A stretch of 64,000 nucleotides of DNA from DASWJS01 sp036397035 (lineage in GTDB: Bacteria; Actinomycetota; AC-67). Positions 1 to 10,273 of this stretch are shown in pieces. The DNA lies in the NCBI GenBank assembly GCA_036397035.1, contig DASWJS010000017.1, positions 186,001-250,000 of the forward strand. The letters run 5' to 3'. The notes under the pieces are model-generated. The model was not told the DNA's origin and did not search any database. It saw only the letters and a list, made by a program, of their open reading frames with translations. Within the stretch, counting starts at the first letter, position 1; every line of letters starts with the position of its first letter. The translations under genes and the position numbers were made by a program.

Positions 1-399
1 GATCCGCCACCGCACGCCCAGCGCGGCCTTGCACGGGTAGCCGCTCACCGTCGCGATCTCGCGAAGGGCGGCCATGTTGGTCGGCTCGGCCATCGCGACG
101 TACAGCTCGCCGGCTTCCAGGCGGTAGGGCAGGGCGTGATGGCGCTCGGCCAGATCGCGCGGGATCAGCGTGACGATCGTTGCCGGCGGGGGCGATCCGG
201 CAAGGTCCGCGAAGGGGATCCCGAGCTGCCCGGAGACCGCCTCGACCAGCGCGTCCTCGCCGACGGCGCCCATCTCCATCAGGATCTTGCCGAGCGGCGC
301 GCCGGTTTCCTCCTGGCGCCCCATCGCCTGCTGGAGCTGCTCGCGCGAGATCAGGCGCTGCTCGATCAGCACCTCGCCCAGCGGCTTCTGTCCGGCCAT
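1..399 (-). CDS. MshEN-domain protein, pilus-ATPase-like (partial)
   Basis: The gene runs off the left edge; 133 codons are visible. It starts at an ATG with MAGQKPLGEVLIEQRLISRE and continues through the GxxLGxILxExG pattern of the MshEN/GspE_N domain found at the N terminus of type II secretion and type IV pilus assembly ATPases. The neighbouring pilB at 479-2230 has the same domain at residues 31-165, so this looks like a second paralogue, 79 bases downstream in the same direction. The ATPase core would lie outside the window, so it cannot be told apart from a stand-alone MshEN regulator. MshEN domains can bind c-di-GMP or ATP in characterised members; binding here is not shown. Confidence 0.75.
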   Translation of the reverse strand, partial: MAGQKPLGEVLIEQRLISREQLQQAMGRQEETGAPLGKILMEMGAVGEDALVEAVSGQLGIPFADLAGSPPPATIVTLIPRDLAERHHALPYRLEAGELYVAMAEPTNMAALREIATVSGYPCKAALGVRWRI

Positions 400-478
400 G
401 GATCGGTTCCCTCTGCTTCGTCCGGGATGCGCGGAGGCGCGCCCCCCTCTCATGGGTCGGCGCGCGCGGCGCCTGCCT

Positions 479-2230
<1,752 letters not shown>

Positions 2231-2243
2231 CGGTTGGGTTCAC

Positions 2244-3092
2244 TCAGCGCCGCAGCCTCACTCGCTGCTGCTCGCGCGTCGGCGCACGGAGCGGCCGGAC
2301 GGTGGCCCGGACCGCGCGCTTCGGGGGCGCGGGCGCTTCCTCGGCTTCCTCATCGCCGGCTTCGTCGTCGTCGTCGGCGTCCTCCGCCTCGCCCCCGCCC
2401 AGCTCACGCAGCATCGACGCGGGGTCTTCGGCGTCCTCGCCCGCGACCTCTTCGTCGTCCGTCGCGCCCTCGGCTTCGGCCGCCTCAGCCTGCTGCTTCA
2501 GCGCGCGCTTCGCCGTCGACGTCGCCTGCCACTGCACGCCGGCGCCCTGGGCGATCATGCCCTTCTCGGCCAGCTCCGCCAGCGCGCGCGCCGAGGTGTA
2601 CACGCTGGACGCAGCGTCGCGGGCGATGTCCTGCGCGCTGCGGCACCCGTCCACGAGCGTCACCAGGCGCCACTGCTCCGCTCGCAAGGTGACGTTCTGT
2701 GTCCCGTCGGGCAGGTCGGAGGTCAGCACGAGCGGCTCGTCCAGGGGCCCGAGCACCGAGACGACTTCCGCCCACTCCTCGCGACGGCGCTCGACCGCCT
2801 TGACGAGCTGCGGCGCGTCCAGGTCCAGCGGCCCGCCGGCCCAGTCCTCGGTGAAGAACTCGAAGCTGCCGCCGTTGCCGTCGAACAGCAGCACGGCGAC
2901 GTCCAGCGCCTCGTCCACGGTGGACGGCGCTTCCTCGTCGGTGAGCCGCGCGGCGACGAACTTGCCCTGGTCGACGGACAGCTCGCCCCCGACTTCGTCC
3001 CGAACGATCTCCAGCCGGCCCGTTACCGAGCCGGACGCGATGAACCCGAGTACGTCTGCGAGCGCGAACGCATCGAGGCTGCCTTTGAGCAT
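2244..3092 (-). CDS. DUF4388 (PATAN domain) protein
   Basis: A 282-residue protein. The ATG at 3092 is chosen over an upstream in-frame start because the conserved domain begins at once (MLKGSLDAFALADVLGF) and a strong AGGGGAGG ribosome site precedes it. The N-terminal part, to about residue 110, matches the DUF4388/PATAN pattern. A middle helical region follows, then a strongly acidic linker rich in E, D and A, and a basic tail ending RVRLRR. PATAN domains are linked to twitching motility and response-regulator signalling in other bacteria. Immediate co-orientation with pilB supports a role in pilus control, but that is inference. No catalytic motif was seen. Confidence 0.8.
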   Translation of the reverse strand: MLKGSLDAFALADVLGFIASGSVTGRLEIVRDEVGGELSVDQGKFVAARLTDEEAPSTVDEALDVAVLLFDGNGGSFEFFTEDWAGGPLDLDAPQLVKAVERRREEWAEVVSVLGPLDEPLVLTSDLPDGTQNVTLRAEQWRLVTLVDGCRSAQDIARDAASSVYTSARALAELAEKGMIAQGAGVQWQATSTAKRALKQQAEAAEAEGATDDEEVAGEDAEDPASMLRELGGGEAEDADDDDEAGDEEAEEAPAPPKRAVRATVRPLRAPTREQQRVRLRR

Positions 3093-3189
3093 GGCCCCTC
3101 CCCTGTGAGGTCTCCTGATTCCAGTTTCGGCACGCGACGGGGCGGCCTTGACTTCCGGAGGGCCCAAACCGTCTCGGAACGGGCGCGGC

Positions 3190-3957
3190 TCAGCCGGCCG
3201 CGGCGGCTCGCATCACCGCGAGCGGCGCGCGGACGCCCGTCCACAGCTCGAACGCGATGGCCGCCTGGTGTACGAGCATCCCGAGCCCGTCCGTCGCCTG
3301 CACCCCGGCGGCGCGGGCCGCCTCCAGGAGCCTCGTCGGCCTGCCGTAGACCAGGTCGAGCACCGCGGGACGTCCGGCGAACGCCCACAAGACCGACTCG
3401 TCGCCCGCCGGCGTCGCGTTGACGAGCACGTCCCACGCGCCCTGCGCCTCCCACGGCAGCGCCGTCGCGCCGAAGCGTTCGGCCAGCGCGGCGCTCCTGT
3501 CCGGGCGGCGCGCGCTCACCACCGCACGCGCGCGAGCGCCGGCCAAAGCCGCCACCACCGCACGCGCCGCCCCGCCCGCGCCGAGCACCAGCACGTCCCG
3601 GCCGGCCAGCGCGATGCCTGCGTCGCCCGCCGCGCGCCGGAACCCGTCGGCGTCGGTGTTGTGTCCGGCGAACCCGCCGTCGCGCGCCACGATCGTGTTC
3701 ACCGCGCCGATCCGCCGGGCGACGTCGTCGATCGCGTCGAGGATCGGGATCACGCTCTCCTTGTGCGGCATGGTCACGCTGGCACCCTCGGCGCCCATCG
3801 CGCGGAGGCGGTCCGGGATCGTCGCGCCTTCCTCCGGCGGGACCGGCAGACGCTCGTATCGCCAGTCCAGGCCGAGCGCTTCGAACGCCGCGTTGTGGAT
3901 GGCGGGCGATCGGCTTCGGTCCACCGGCCAGCCGATCACGCAGGCGACCCTGGTCAC
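3190..3957 (-). CDS. aroE: Shikimate dehydrogenase (NADP+)
   Basis: A 255-residue enzyme reducing 3-dehydroshikimate to shikimate in aromatic amino-acid synthesis. The substrate site SRSPAIHNAAF is at 15-25, the catalytic lysine is in MPHKE (K66), the aspartate is in NTDADGF (D102), and the nucleotide loop GAGGAA is at 127-132. The GTG start overlaps the mltG stop as GTGA, implying translational coupling. Position downstream of alaS-ruvX-mltG is the usual actinobacterial order. Confidence 0.95.
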   Translation of the reverse strand: MTRVACVIGWPVDRSRSPAIHNAAFEALGLDWRYERLPVPPEEGATIPDRLRAMGAEGASVTMPHKESVIPILDAIDDVARRIGAVNTIVARDGGFAGHNTDADGFRRAAGDAGIALAGRDVLVLGAGGAARAVVAALAGARARAVVSARRPDRSAALAERFGATALPWEAQGAWDVLVNATPAGDESVLWAFAGRPAVLDLVYGRPTRLLEAARAAGVQATDGLGMLVHQAAIAFELWTGVRAPLAVMRAAAAG

Positions 3958-4997
3958 GCGCAGCCCCGGGAGTGCTCCTCGAAGGTCTCGTTGAAGCAGT
4001 GAGCGCCGGTCCGCTCGTCCTTCAGGCGGTAGTAGAAGTACGGCGTGTCGGCGGGGCGGGCGGCGGCGCGCAGCGCGCCCAGCCCGGGCGCGGCGATGGG
4101 CGTCGGCGGCAGCCCGTCGATGCGGTAGGTGTTGAAGGGCGAGTCCAGCTCGTAGTCGTCGGTCGTGAGCGGGTCCTTGGGCTTGCCGGTCCGCACGATG
4201 TAGACGTACTGGACCGTCGCGTCGATCTCCAGGCGCTGCGGCCGGGCCAGCCTGTTGTAGATCACCGAGGACACGAGCGGCTGCTCGCGCGCGAGCCGCG
4301 CCTCCTTCTCGATCATGCTCGCTACGATCACGACCTCGTAGGGGCTGAGGCCGGCCCTTGCGGCCTGCTGGAAGGACAGGCCTTCGACCTCGCGCTCGAA
4401 CTGCGCGAGCATCAGCTCGATCGCCTCGCCCGCCGTCGCGTCCTCGACGATCTCGTAGGTCTTCGGGAACAGCAGGCCTTCCAGGCTCGTGACGCCCTCG
4501 GGCATCAGGTCGATGCGGTGCTTGCCCGACCGCGCCGCACGCAAGAACGCGCCCGCCCCGATGTGCGTCTGCTCGGCCACGGCCGCGGCGACCTCCGCGA
4601 CCGTCAGGCCCTCCGGCACGGTGAACCGTTCGACCTTCAGCGGGACGCCTTCGAGCAGCTCGTCGATCGCGCGGCTCACGCCGAGGCCCGTGCGCAACTC
4701 GTAGGCGCCGGGCTTCAGGTCGCCGCCGACGCCGCGAAACCGCGCGACGATGCGGAACATCAGCGCCGACCGCACGACGTCCTTGGACGCGAGGATCTCG
4801 GCGATCCCCACCGCGGTGGCGCCCACCGGGATGATCACCCGAACGGCCGTTCCCTCCGCGGTCCCGCCGAGCGCCCAGGAGACGTACGCACCCGTGGAGG
4901 CGAGCGCGACGGCGGCCGCCAGCAGCACGACGAGCAGGACACGCCGCGTCCGGCGGCGCCGGGGAGGCGCCTGGTCGTCCGTCGTCTCGACCGTCAC
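3954..4997 (-). CDS. mltG: Endolytic murein transglycosylase MltG
   Basis: A 347-residue membrane-anchored lytic transglycosylase (YceG family) that cleaves nascent peptidoglycan strands. The GTG start overlaps the ruvX stop by four bases. A basic cytoplasmic tail (RRRRTRR) precedes one membrane segment at about residues 19-41. The periplasmic part carries the catalytic glutamate motif ASMIEKEA, and the conserved PFNTYRIDGLPPTPI stretch is near the C terminus. Length fits the family. It is tightly coupled to ruvX upstream and aroE downstream. Confidence 0.95.
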   Translation of the reverse strand: MTVETTDDQAPPRRRRTRRVLLVVLLAAAVALASTGAYVSWALGGTAEGTAVRVIIPVGATAVGIAEILASKDVVRSALMFRIVARFRGVGGDLKPGAYELRTGLGVSRAIDELLEGVPLKVERFTVPEGLTVAEVAAAVAEQTHIGAGAFLRAARSGKHRIDLMPEGVTSLEGLLFPKTYEIVEDATAGEAIELMLAQFEREVEGLSFQQAARAGLSPYEVVIVASMIEKEARLAREQPLVSSVIYNRLARPQRLEIDATVQYVYIVRTGKPKDPLTTDDYELDSPFNTYRIDGLPPTPIAAPGLGALRAAARPADTPYFYYRLKDERTGAHCFNETFEEHSRGCA

Positions 4998-5611
4998 TTC
5001 TTCGGCTTCGCGCGGCTCCGAGCGCCGCCGGCGCGTGTGGCGGTCGTCCGTCGCGCGGCCGCCGTCGTCGCCGCCGTCCGCGCTCGCGCTGCGCCCGTCT
5101 TCTTGGGCGTGCGCGCCGAGGTCTTTCGCTTGGCCGCCGCCTTCTTCGGCGCGGCCTTCTTCTTGGGCGTGCGCGCGGCGCGGGTCTTCTTGGGAGGCGG
5201 GAGCGGGTTCGCATCGAGCCACGCTTGCAGGATGTTCGCCGCGGCGAGCTTGTCGATGATCTCCCGCTGCCGCTTCGGGTCGAAACCGGCCGACCGCAGC
5301 GTTCGCTCGGCCTGCACGGTCGTCAGCCGCTCGTCCCACAGCTCCACCTTCGCACCGGCCGCTTCCAGCTTCTCGGCGAAGAGCTGCACGACGAGCGCCG
5401 CGTGCCCGACGCTGCCGTCCATCGACAGCGGATGGCCGAGCACGATCGTCGTCGCGCCCTCGCCGCGCGCGTAGTCCAGCAACGCGGCGACGTCCTCCTC
5501 GTCGTTCGTGCGCGGGAGCACCGCGTAGGGCGTGGCGACGCTGCGGCGTTCGTCGCAGATCGCGAGCCCGATGCGCCGCGAGCCGAGGTCCACGCCGAGC
5601 GCGCGCGTCAT
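4994..5611 (-). CDS. ruvX: RuvX/YqgF family nuclease with a long basic C-terminal tail
   Basis: A 205-residue protein. The ATG at 5611 is chosen because the RNase H-like fold begins there (MTRALGVDLGSRRIGLAI). Conserved pieces include LGHPLSMDGS and WDERLTT. The family functions as a Holliday-junction resolvase-like or pre-16S rRNA-processing nuclease. The family core ends near residue 137 at ILQAWLDANPLPPP. Roughly 65 further residues are almost only K, R, A, T, P and S (for example KKKAAPKKAAAKRK), resembling histone H1 or the tail of mycobacterial HupB. That tail is unusual for this family. It overlaps mltG by four bases and lies 28 bases after alaS. Confidence 0.92.
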   Translation of the reverse strand: MTRALGVDLGSRRIGLAICDERRSVATPYAVLPRTNDEEDVAALLDYARGEGATTIVLGHPLSMDGSVGHAALVVQLFAEKLEAAGAKVELWDERLTTVQAERTLRSAGFDPKRQREIIDKLAAANILQAWLDANPLPPPKKTRAARTPKKKAAPKKAAAKRKTSARTPKKTGAARARTAATTAAARRTTATRAGGARSRAKPKK

Positions 5612-5639
5612 CGCGGTGCGATCCCGGCCACGCGCGCCC

Positions 5640-8261
5640 TCACCGCAGCGCGTCCTCGACGGCGGCGCGGGCGAGCCGCAACGCCTCGGCGATCGCATCG
5701 ACGTTCTTCCCGCCGCCGATCGCGGATTGATCCCTTCCGCCGGCGCCGCCCCCGATCGCGCGCGCCGCGTCGCGCACGAGGTCCGGCGCCCTGATCCCCC
5801 GAGCGGCGACCTCGTCGCCGATCACGGCCACCACGGCGGCTTTCCCGTCGCTCGCGGAGGCCAGGATCACGACGGCAGGCCCGCCCGGCTCGCCTCGCAC
5901 GGCGGCCGCCAGCTTCTGGAGATCGCCGCCCGCCAGGCCGGGCACCTCGGCGATCACGACGCCGGTCCCGCCCACCTGCTCGGCGGCGGCGGCGAGCTGC
6001 GATGCGTGCTTGCCGGAGGCCGCCGCTTGCGCGCGCTTGCGCGCCTGCGACGCGTCCTTCAACTCCTCCAGCAGGCGCTCGACCCGCGCCGGCGCCTCCT
6101 CCGGCGTCGTCTTCAGGATCGAGGCGACGTGGTGCAGCACCGCCTCCGAGCGACGCCACCCCTCCAGCGCCTCCGCGCCGGTCAGCGCCTCGACCCGGCG
6201 CACGCCGGAGCTGATCGACCCCTCCCCGAGGACCTTCACCGCGCCCACTTGGCTCGTGTGCGTCACGTGCGTCCCGCCGCACAGCTCGATCGAATAGGCG
6301 CCGATCTCCACGACGCGCACGATCTCGCCGTACTTCTCCTCGAACAGCATGATCGCGCCGCGCGAACGTGCCTCGTCCATCGTCGTCTCGTAGGGCTTGA
6401 CGAGGTCGTCCTGCCCAACGTGATCGTTGACGGCGCGCTCGACCTGCGCGAGCACCTCCTGCGGGACCCGGTCGTTGTGCGCGAAGTCGAACCGGAGGCG
6501 GCCGGGTTCCACGAGCGAACCGTACTGGCGCGCGTGCTCGCCCAGGGCCGCGCGCAGCGTCGCGTGCAGCACGTGCGTCGCCGTATGGCTGCGCTGGATC
6601 GAGCGGCGGCGCCCGGCGTCGACCAGCGCGCGCGCCCGTTCGCCCACGCCGATGCTGCCCTCCGTCACCCGCGCGCGGTGCACGATGAGGTCGTCGAGCC
6701 GTCGCTGCGTGTCCAGCACCTCCAGGCGCGCGCCCTCGGACTCGATGACGCCGGTGTCGCCGACCTGACCGCCGCCCTCCGGGTAGAAGGGCGTCGCGTC
6801 CAGCACCAGCTCGATCTCGGCGCCGGGACCCGCGCTCGCGTGCAGCTCGCCGTCGAGCACGATGCCGCGGACCTTCCCCTCGGCCTCGTCCAGCTCGTAC
6901 CCCAGGAACGTCGAGGCTCCGTGCCCGGCGAGGATCTCTCGCAACGCGGCCTCGTCGACCGCGTCCACCTTGTGGGCTGCGCGCGCGCGCTCGCGCTGCT
7001 CGTTCATCAGCTCCTCGAAGCGCTCCGCGTCGACCTCGAGCCCCGCCTCCTGCGCGATCTCCACGGTCAGCTCCCGCGGGAAGCCGTAGGTGTCGTGGAG
7101 CTTGAACGCGACCGAGCCGCCGATCGTCGAGGCGCCCGCCTTCTTCACCGCGTCCATCTCGTTGGTCAGGATGGCGAGCCCGTAGCGAAGCGTCTCCCGG
7201 AACGCCTCCTCCTCGCCGGTGACGACCTGCGTGATGAACGCCTTGCCGGCCGCAAGGTTCGGATACGCCTCGCCGAGCGTGCCGACGACCGACTCCACCA
7301 TCGCCGGCAGGACAAGGTCGTCGACGCCGAGCAGCTTCGCCCGCCGCACGGCGCGCCGCAGCAACCGGCGCAGCACGTAGCCGCGATCCTCGTTGCTCGG
7401 CATGATCCCGTCGGCGATCAGGAAGGTCGCCGCGCGCGCGTGCTCGGTGATGATGCGAAGCGACACGTCGGTCGCCTCGTCTTCGCCGTACGCGCGGCCG
7501 GTCAGCTCCTTGGCCCTCCGAAGGATCGGGCGGAAGGTGTCGGTCTCGTAGGCGGTCGGGACGTCCTGCAAGATCTGCGCCATGCGCTCCAGGCCCATCC
7601 CCGTGTCGACGTTCTTCTGCGGGAGCGCGCCCACGATCTCGCCGCGGTCGTCGACCTGCGACTCGGTGAAGACCAGGTTGTAGAACTCAAGGACCCGGTC
7701 GCCCGGCTCGAAGCCGTCGCCGGGGCCGTAGTCGGGCCCTCGGTCGAAGTACAGCTCGGTGCACGGGCCGCCGGGCCCGGCCACGCCCATCCACCAGAAG
7801 TTGTCGTCCTTGCCGCAGCGCACGACCCTGCTCTTCGACACGCCCACGACCCGGGTCCAGACGTCGAACGCCTCGTCGTCGTCGACGTAGATCGAGACCC
7901 ACATCTGCTCGGGGTCGAGGCCGAAGTCGCCCGTGGCCAGCTCCCACGCCCACACGATCGCCTCTTGCTTGTAGTAGTCGCCGAACGAGAAGTTGCCGAG
8001 CATTTCGAACAGCGTCTGGTGGCGCGCGTCAAGCCCGACCGCCTCGATGTCGGTCGTGCGCGCGGAGGGCTGGCAGGACGCGGCACGCGGGAACTCCGCG
8101 GGCTTCTCGCCGGTCAGGTAGGGGATGAACTGCACCATCCCGGCCGTCGTCAGCAGGGGCGCGCGCGGGTGTTCCGGGATCAGCGAGGAGGCCGGCACGA
8201 CCTTGTGGCCTCGCTCCTTGAAGAAATCGAGGAAGGTCGCGCGGATCTCGGAGGCGTTCAC
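5640..8261 (-). CDS. alaS: Alanyl-tRNA synthetase
   Basis: An 873-residue class II synthetase with a GTG start (VNASEIRATFLDFF). The aminoacylation core spans about residues 1-450, with the motif 2 region at FEMLGNFSFGDYYK. The editing domain follows, with zinc-ligand motifs HTATH and CGGTH. The C-terminal part ends with the DHHA1-like segment (GGGAGGRDQSAIGGGKN). Length is normal for bacteria. It charges tRNA-Ala and clears mischarged Ser or Gly. A TAGAAT -10 element sits 10 bases before the start codon, so it may open its own transcription unit upstream of ruvX-mltG-aroE. Confidence 0.97.
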   Translation of the reverse strand: MNASEIRATFLDFFKERGHKVVPASSLIPEHPRAPLLTTAGMVQFIPYLTGEKPAEFPRAASCQPSARTTDIEAVGLDARHQTLFEMLGNFSFGDYYKQEAIVWAWELATGDFGLDPEQMWVSIYVDDDEAFDVWTRVVGVSKSRVVRCGKDDNFWWMGVAGPGGPCTELYFDRGPDYGPGDGFEPGDRVLEFYNLVFTESQVDDRGEIVGALPQKNVDTGMGLERMAQILQDVPTAYETDTFRPILRRAKELTGRAYGEDEATDVSLRIITEHARAATFLIADGIMPSNEDRGYVLRRLLRRAVRRAKLLGVDDLVLPAMVESVVGTLGEAYPNLAAGKAFITQVVTGEEEAFRETLRYGLAILTNEMDAVKKAGASTIGGSVAFKLHDTYGFPRELTVEIAQEAGLEVDAERFEELMNEQRERARAAHKVDAVDEAALREILAGHGASTFLGYELDEAEGKVRGIVLDGELHASAGPGAEIELVLDATPFYPEGGGQVGDTGVIESEGARLEVLDTQRRLDDLIVHRARVTEGSIGVGERARALVDAGRRRSIQRSHTATHVLHATLRAALGEHARQYGSLVEPGRLRFDFAHNDRVPQEVLAQVERAVNDHVGQDDLVKPYETTMDEARSRGAIMLFEEKYGEIVRVVEIGAYSIELCGGTHVTHTSQVGAVKVLGEGSISSGVRRVEALTGAEALEGWRRSEAVLHHVASILKTTPEEAPARVERLLEELKDASQARKRAQAAASGKHASQLAAAAEQVGGTGVVIAEVPGLAGGDLQKLAAAVRGEPGGPAVVILASASDGKAAVVAVIGDEVAARGIRAPDLVRDAARAIGGGAGGRDQSAIGGGKNVDAIAEALRLARAAVEDALR

Positions 8262-8271
8262 TGAGCTTGGG

Positions 8272-8277
8272 ATTCTA
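8272..8277 (-). promoter_or_regulatory. Probable -10 element of alaS
   Basis: TAGAAT on the minus strand, ten bases before the GTG of alaS. No clear -35 was found. This would give a leader of only a few bases. Confidence 0.45.
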
Positions 8278-8312
8278 ACCGGGCGCGGCGAGCCGGCCCG
8301 GGTTCGTCGCGC

Positions 8313-8558
8313 TCAGCGAGGGTCGTCGAGGTGCAGGTCGCGTCGCAGCTCGGCCTCGCGGACGACCATCTCCTCGCGTCCCGCGTCCAGCGCGTCCCGG
8401 ACCCGGTCGCCCAGCTCGGCCACGGCGGCCGAGGCGCGGCTCGCGATCCCGCCCGGCGAGTACCGGGCGGCCGCCTTGCCCGTCCAGCGCGTCACCGCGA
8501 TCCCGACCGCGGCGCCGGCGCCGACTCCCACGACCAGCCAGAACAAGCGCTTGATCAC
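8313..8558 (-). CDS. Small membrane protein, DUF6167-like
   Basis: An 81-residue protein with a GTG start overlapping the DUF948 gene stop (GTGA). One N-terminal membrane segment (LFWLVVGVGAGAAVGIAV) is followed by a helical, charged soluble tail. Size, shape and position between the DUF948 gene and alaS match the small DUF6167 protein found at this locus in Streptomyces. Function is unknown. Confidence 0.65.
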   Translation of the reverse strand: MIKRLFWLVVGVGAGAAVGIAVTRWTGKAAARYSPGGIASRASAAVAELGDRVRDALDAGREEMVVREAELRRDLHLDDPR

Positions 8559-8950
8559 TCGCGGTCCTTCTTCTCGCGCTCCTTCTTCTCGCGGAAGCGC
8601 TTCGATGCGCGGCGGGTCCCGGCGAGGAACGCGAGCGCCTTCACGAGCGGGTTGGTGACCGTCGTCTGCACGGTGTCGGAGATGACCTCGACGTTCTTCG
8701 CCACGCGCTCGACCGAACCGACGATCGAGTCGACTCGCTCCAGCTCGTGGTTGACGTGGCGGACCGAGGTGCCGACCTCGCCGATCAGCGGGACCGTCTC
8801 GGCGCTGACCCCGTCGATGAGCGCCTTGATGCTCCCGACCACGCGATACAGGTTCGTGATCACGGTCGCGATGACGAACAGCACGAGCGCCGCCGAGGCG
8901 ATCAACGCCACCATCGCCCAGTCGCGCGCGGTCAACGCCAGCGTCGTCAT
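8555..8950 (-). CDS. DUF948 family membrane protein
   Basis: A 131-residue protein with one membrane segment near residues 13-35. A long amphipathic region follows (IGEVGTSVRHVNHELERVD), typical of DUF948, which resembles chemoreceptor coiled coils. The tail is highly charged, ending KKEREKKDRE. The ATG overlaps the rarA stop (ATGA) and its stop overlaps the next small gene, giving a tightly coupled rarA-DUF948-small protein string. Function is unknown. Confidence 0.8.
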   Translation of the reverse strand: MTTLALTARDWAMVALIASAALVLFVIATVITNLYRVVGSIKALIDGVSAETVPLIGEVGTSVRHVNHELERVDSIVGSVERVAKNVEVISDTVQTTVTNPLVKALAFLAGTRRASKRFREKKEREKKDRE

Positions 8951-10272
8951 CTCGTGTTCCCCTCCTCCTCGCCGGCCACGTCGCCGGCCACGTCGCCGAG
9001 GCCCGGCCGCCAGTACCGGCGGCCCTCGAACCCGGCCGGCGCGTACACCTGCCCGGCCGCGCCTTCCGGATCGGCGTGGGGGTACTTATACCCGGTTCCA
9101 TGACCGAGGGTCTTCGCGCCGCGATACGACGCGTCGCGAAGGTGGGGCGGGACGTCGCCCTGCCCTCGCTCGCGAAGATCGCGCTCGGCGTCGCCCAGCG
9201 CGCGCGTGACGGCGTTCGACTTCGGAGCCAGCGCGAGCGCGATTACCGCGTGCGCGATGTTCAGGCGGGCCTCGGGCAGCCCGACCAGCTCGACCGCGTG
9301 CGCGGCCGCCACCGCCGTCCGGAGCGCGTCCGGGTCGGCCAGGCCGACGTCCTCCGAGGCCAGGATCACCAGCCGTCGCACGATGAAGCGCGGGTCCTCC
9401 CCCGCCTCGAGCATCTGCGCCAGCCACGCGAGCGCGGCGTCGGGGTCGGAGCCGCGAATCGACTTGATGAACGCCGAGGCCACGTCGTAATGCCGGTCGC
9501 CGGCGCGGTCCCAGCGCAGCACGCGCTGGCGCATCGCGTCGGCCACGTCCTCGGCGGCGATCGCGTCCGAGCCGCGCGCCCGCGCCCGGTCGGCCGCCGC
9601 CTCCAGCGCGTTGAGCGCGACGCGCGCGTCGCCCTCGGCCCGCTCGACGATCGCGGTCAGCACGGCGTCGTGCGCGCGCGTCGCGCCGCCGAACCCGCGC
9701 TCGGGGTCGGCGAGCGCGCGCTCCAGGATCGCCGCGAGGTCGCCGGGCCCGAGCGTCTCGAGCCGCAGCAGCGTGCACCGCGACAGCAGCGGACCGATCA
9801 CGCTGAAGAACGGGTTCTCGGTCGTGGCGCCGATGAACACCACCGAGCCGTCCTCCACCCCCGGCAGCAGCGCATCCTGCTGCGCCTTGGTGAAGCGGTG
9901 GACTTCGTCGATGAACAGCACCGTGCGGCGCTCGCTCGCGCGGAGACGCTCGCGCCCTTCCTCGACCGCGGCGCGCACGTCCTTGACGCCCGCCGTCACC
10001 GCCGAGAGCGTGATGAACGCGGCGCCGGCGTGCGCGGCCACGAGCGAGGCGAGCGTGGTCTTCCCGCTGCCGGCCGGTCCGAACAGCAGGATCGATCGCA
10101 GGGCGTGCCCCTCGATCATCGACCGCAGGACGCTCCCCGGCCCCACGAGGTCTGCCTGCCCGGCAAACTCCTCCAGCGTGCGCGGGCGCATGCGCGCCGC
10201 GAGCGGGGCCTGCGGCGGGGCCTCGCCGCGGCCGAGCAGCGAGGGCTGGCTTCGGGGGGCGCGCGGGCTCAT
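8947..10272 (-). CDS. rarA: Replication-associated recombination ATPase RarA (MgsA)
   Basis: A 441-residue AAA+ ATPase acting at stalled replication forks and resembling clamp loaders. An N-terminal GQADLVG segment precedes Walker A GPAGSGKTT. Walker B is FIDEVHRF, sensor 1 is in GATTENPFF, and the C-terminal tetramerisation domain runs to AKTLGHGTGYKYPH. The start lies one base after the aspS stop, so the two are co-transcribed. Length and position relative to aspS and alaS match other actinobacteria. Confidence 0.95.
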   Translation of the reverse strand: MSPRAPRSQPSLLGRGEAPPQAPLAARMRPRTLEEFAGQADLVGPGSVLRSMIEGHALRSILLFGPAGSGKTTLASLVAAHAGAAFITLSAVTAGVKDVRAAVEEGRERLRASERRTVLFIDEVHRFTKAQQDALLPGVEDGSVVFIGATTENPFFSVIGPLLSRCTLLRLETLGPGDLAAILERALADPERGFGGATRAHDAVLTAIVERAEGDARVALNALEAAADRARARGSDAIAAEDVADAMRQRVLRWDRAGDRHYDVASAFIKSIRGSDPDAALAWLAQMLEAGEDPRFIVRRLVILASEDVGLADPDALRTAVAAAHAVELVGLPEARLNIAHAVIALALAPKSNAVTRALGDAERDLRERGQGDVPPHLRDASYRGAKTLGHGTGYKYPHADPEGAAGQVYAPAGFEGRRYWRPGLGDVAGDVAGEEEGNTR

Positions 10273-10273
10273 C

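Noticed and set aside
5532..8264. A 910-codon open frame on the plus strand
   Set aside because: It is antisense to alaS in a frame that stays open because of high G+C third positions. It is low in complexity and resembles no family, while alaS is unambiguous.
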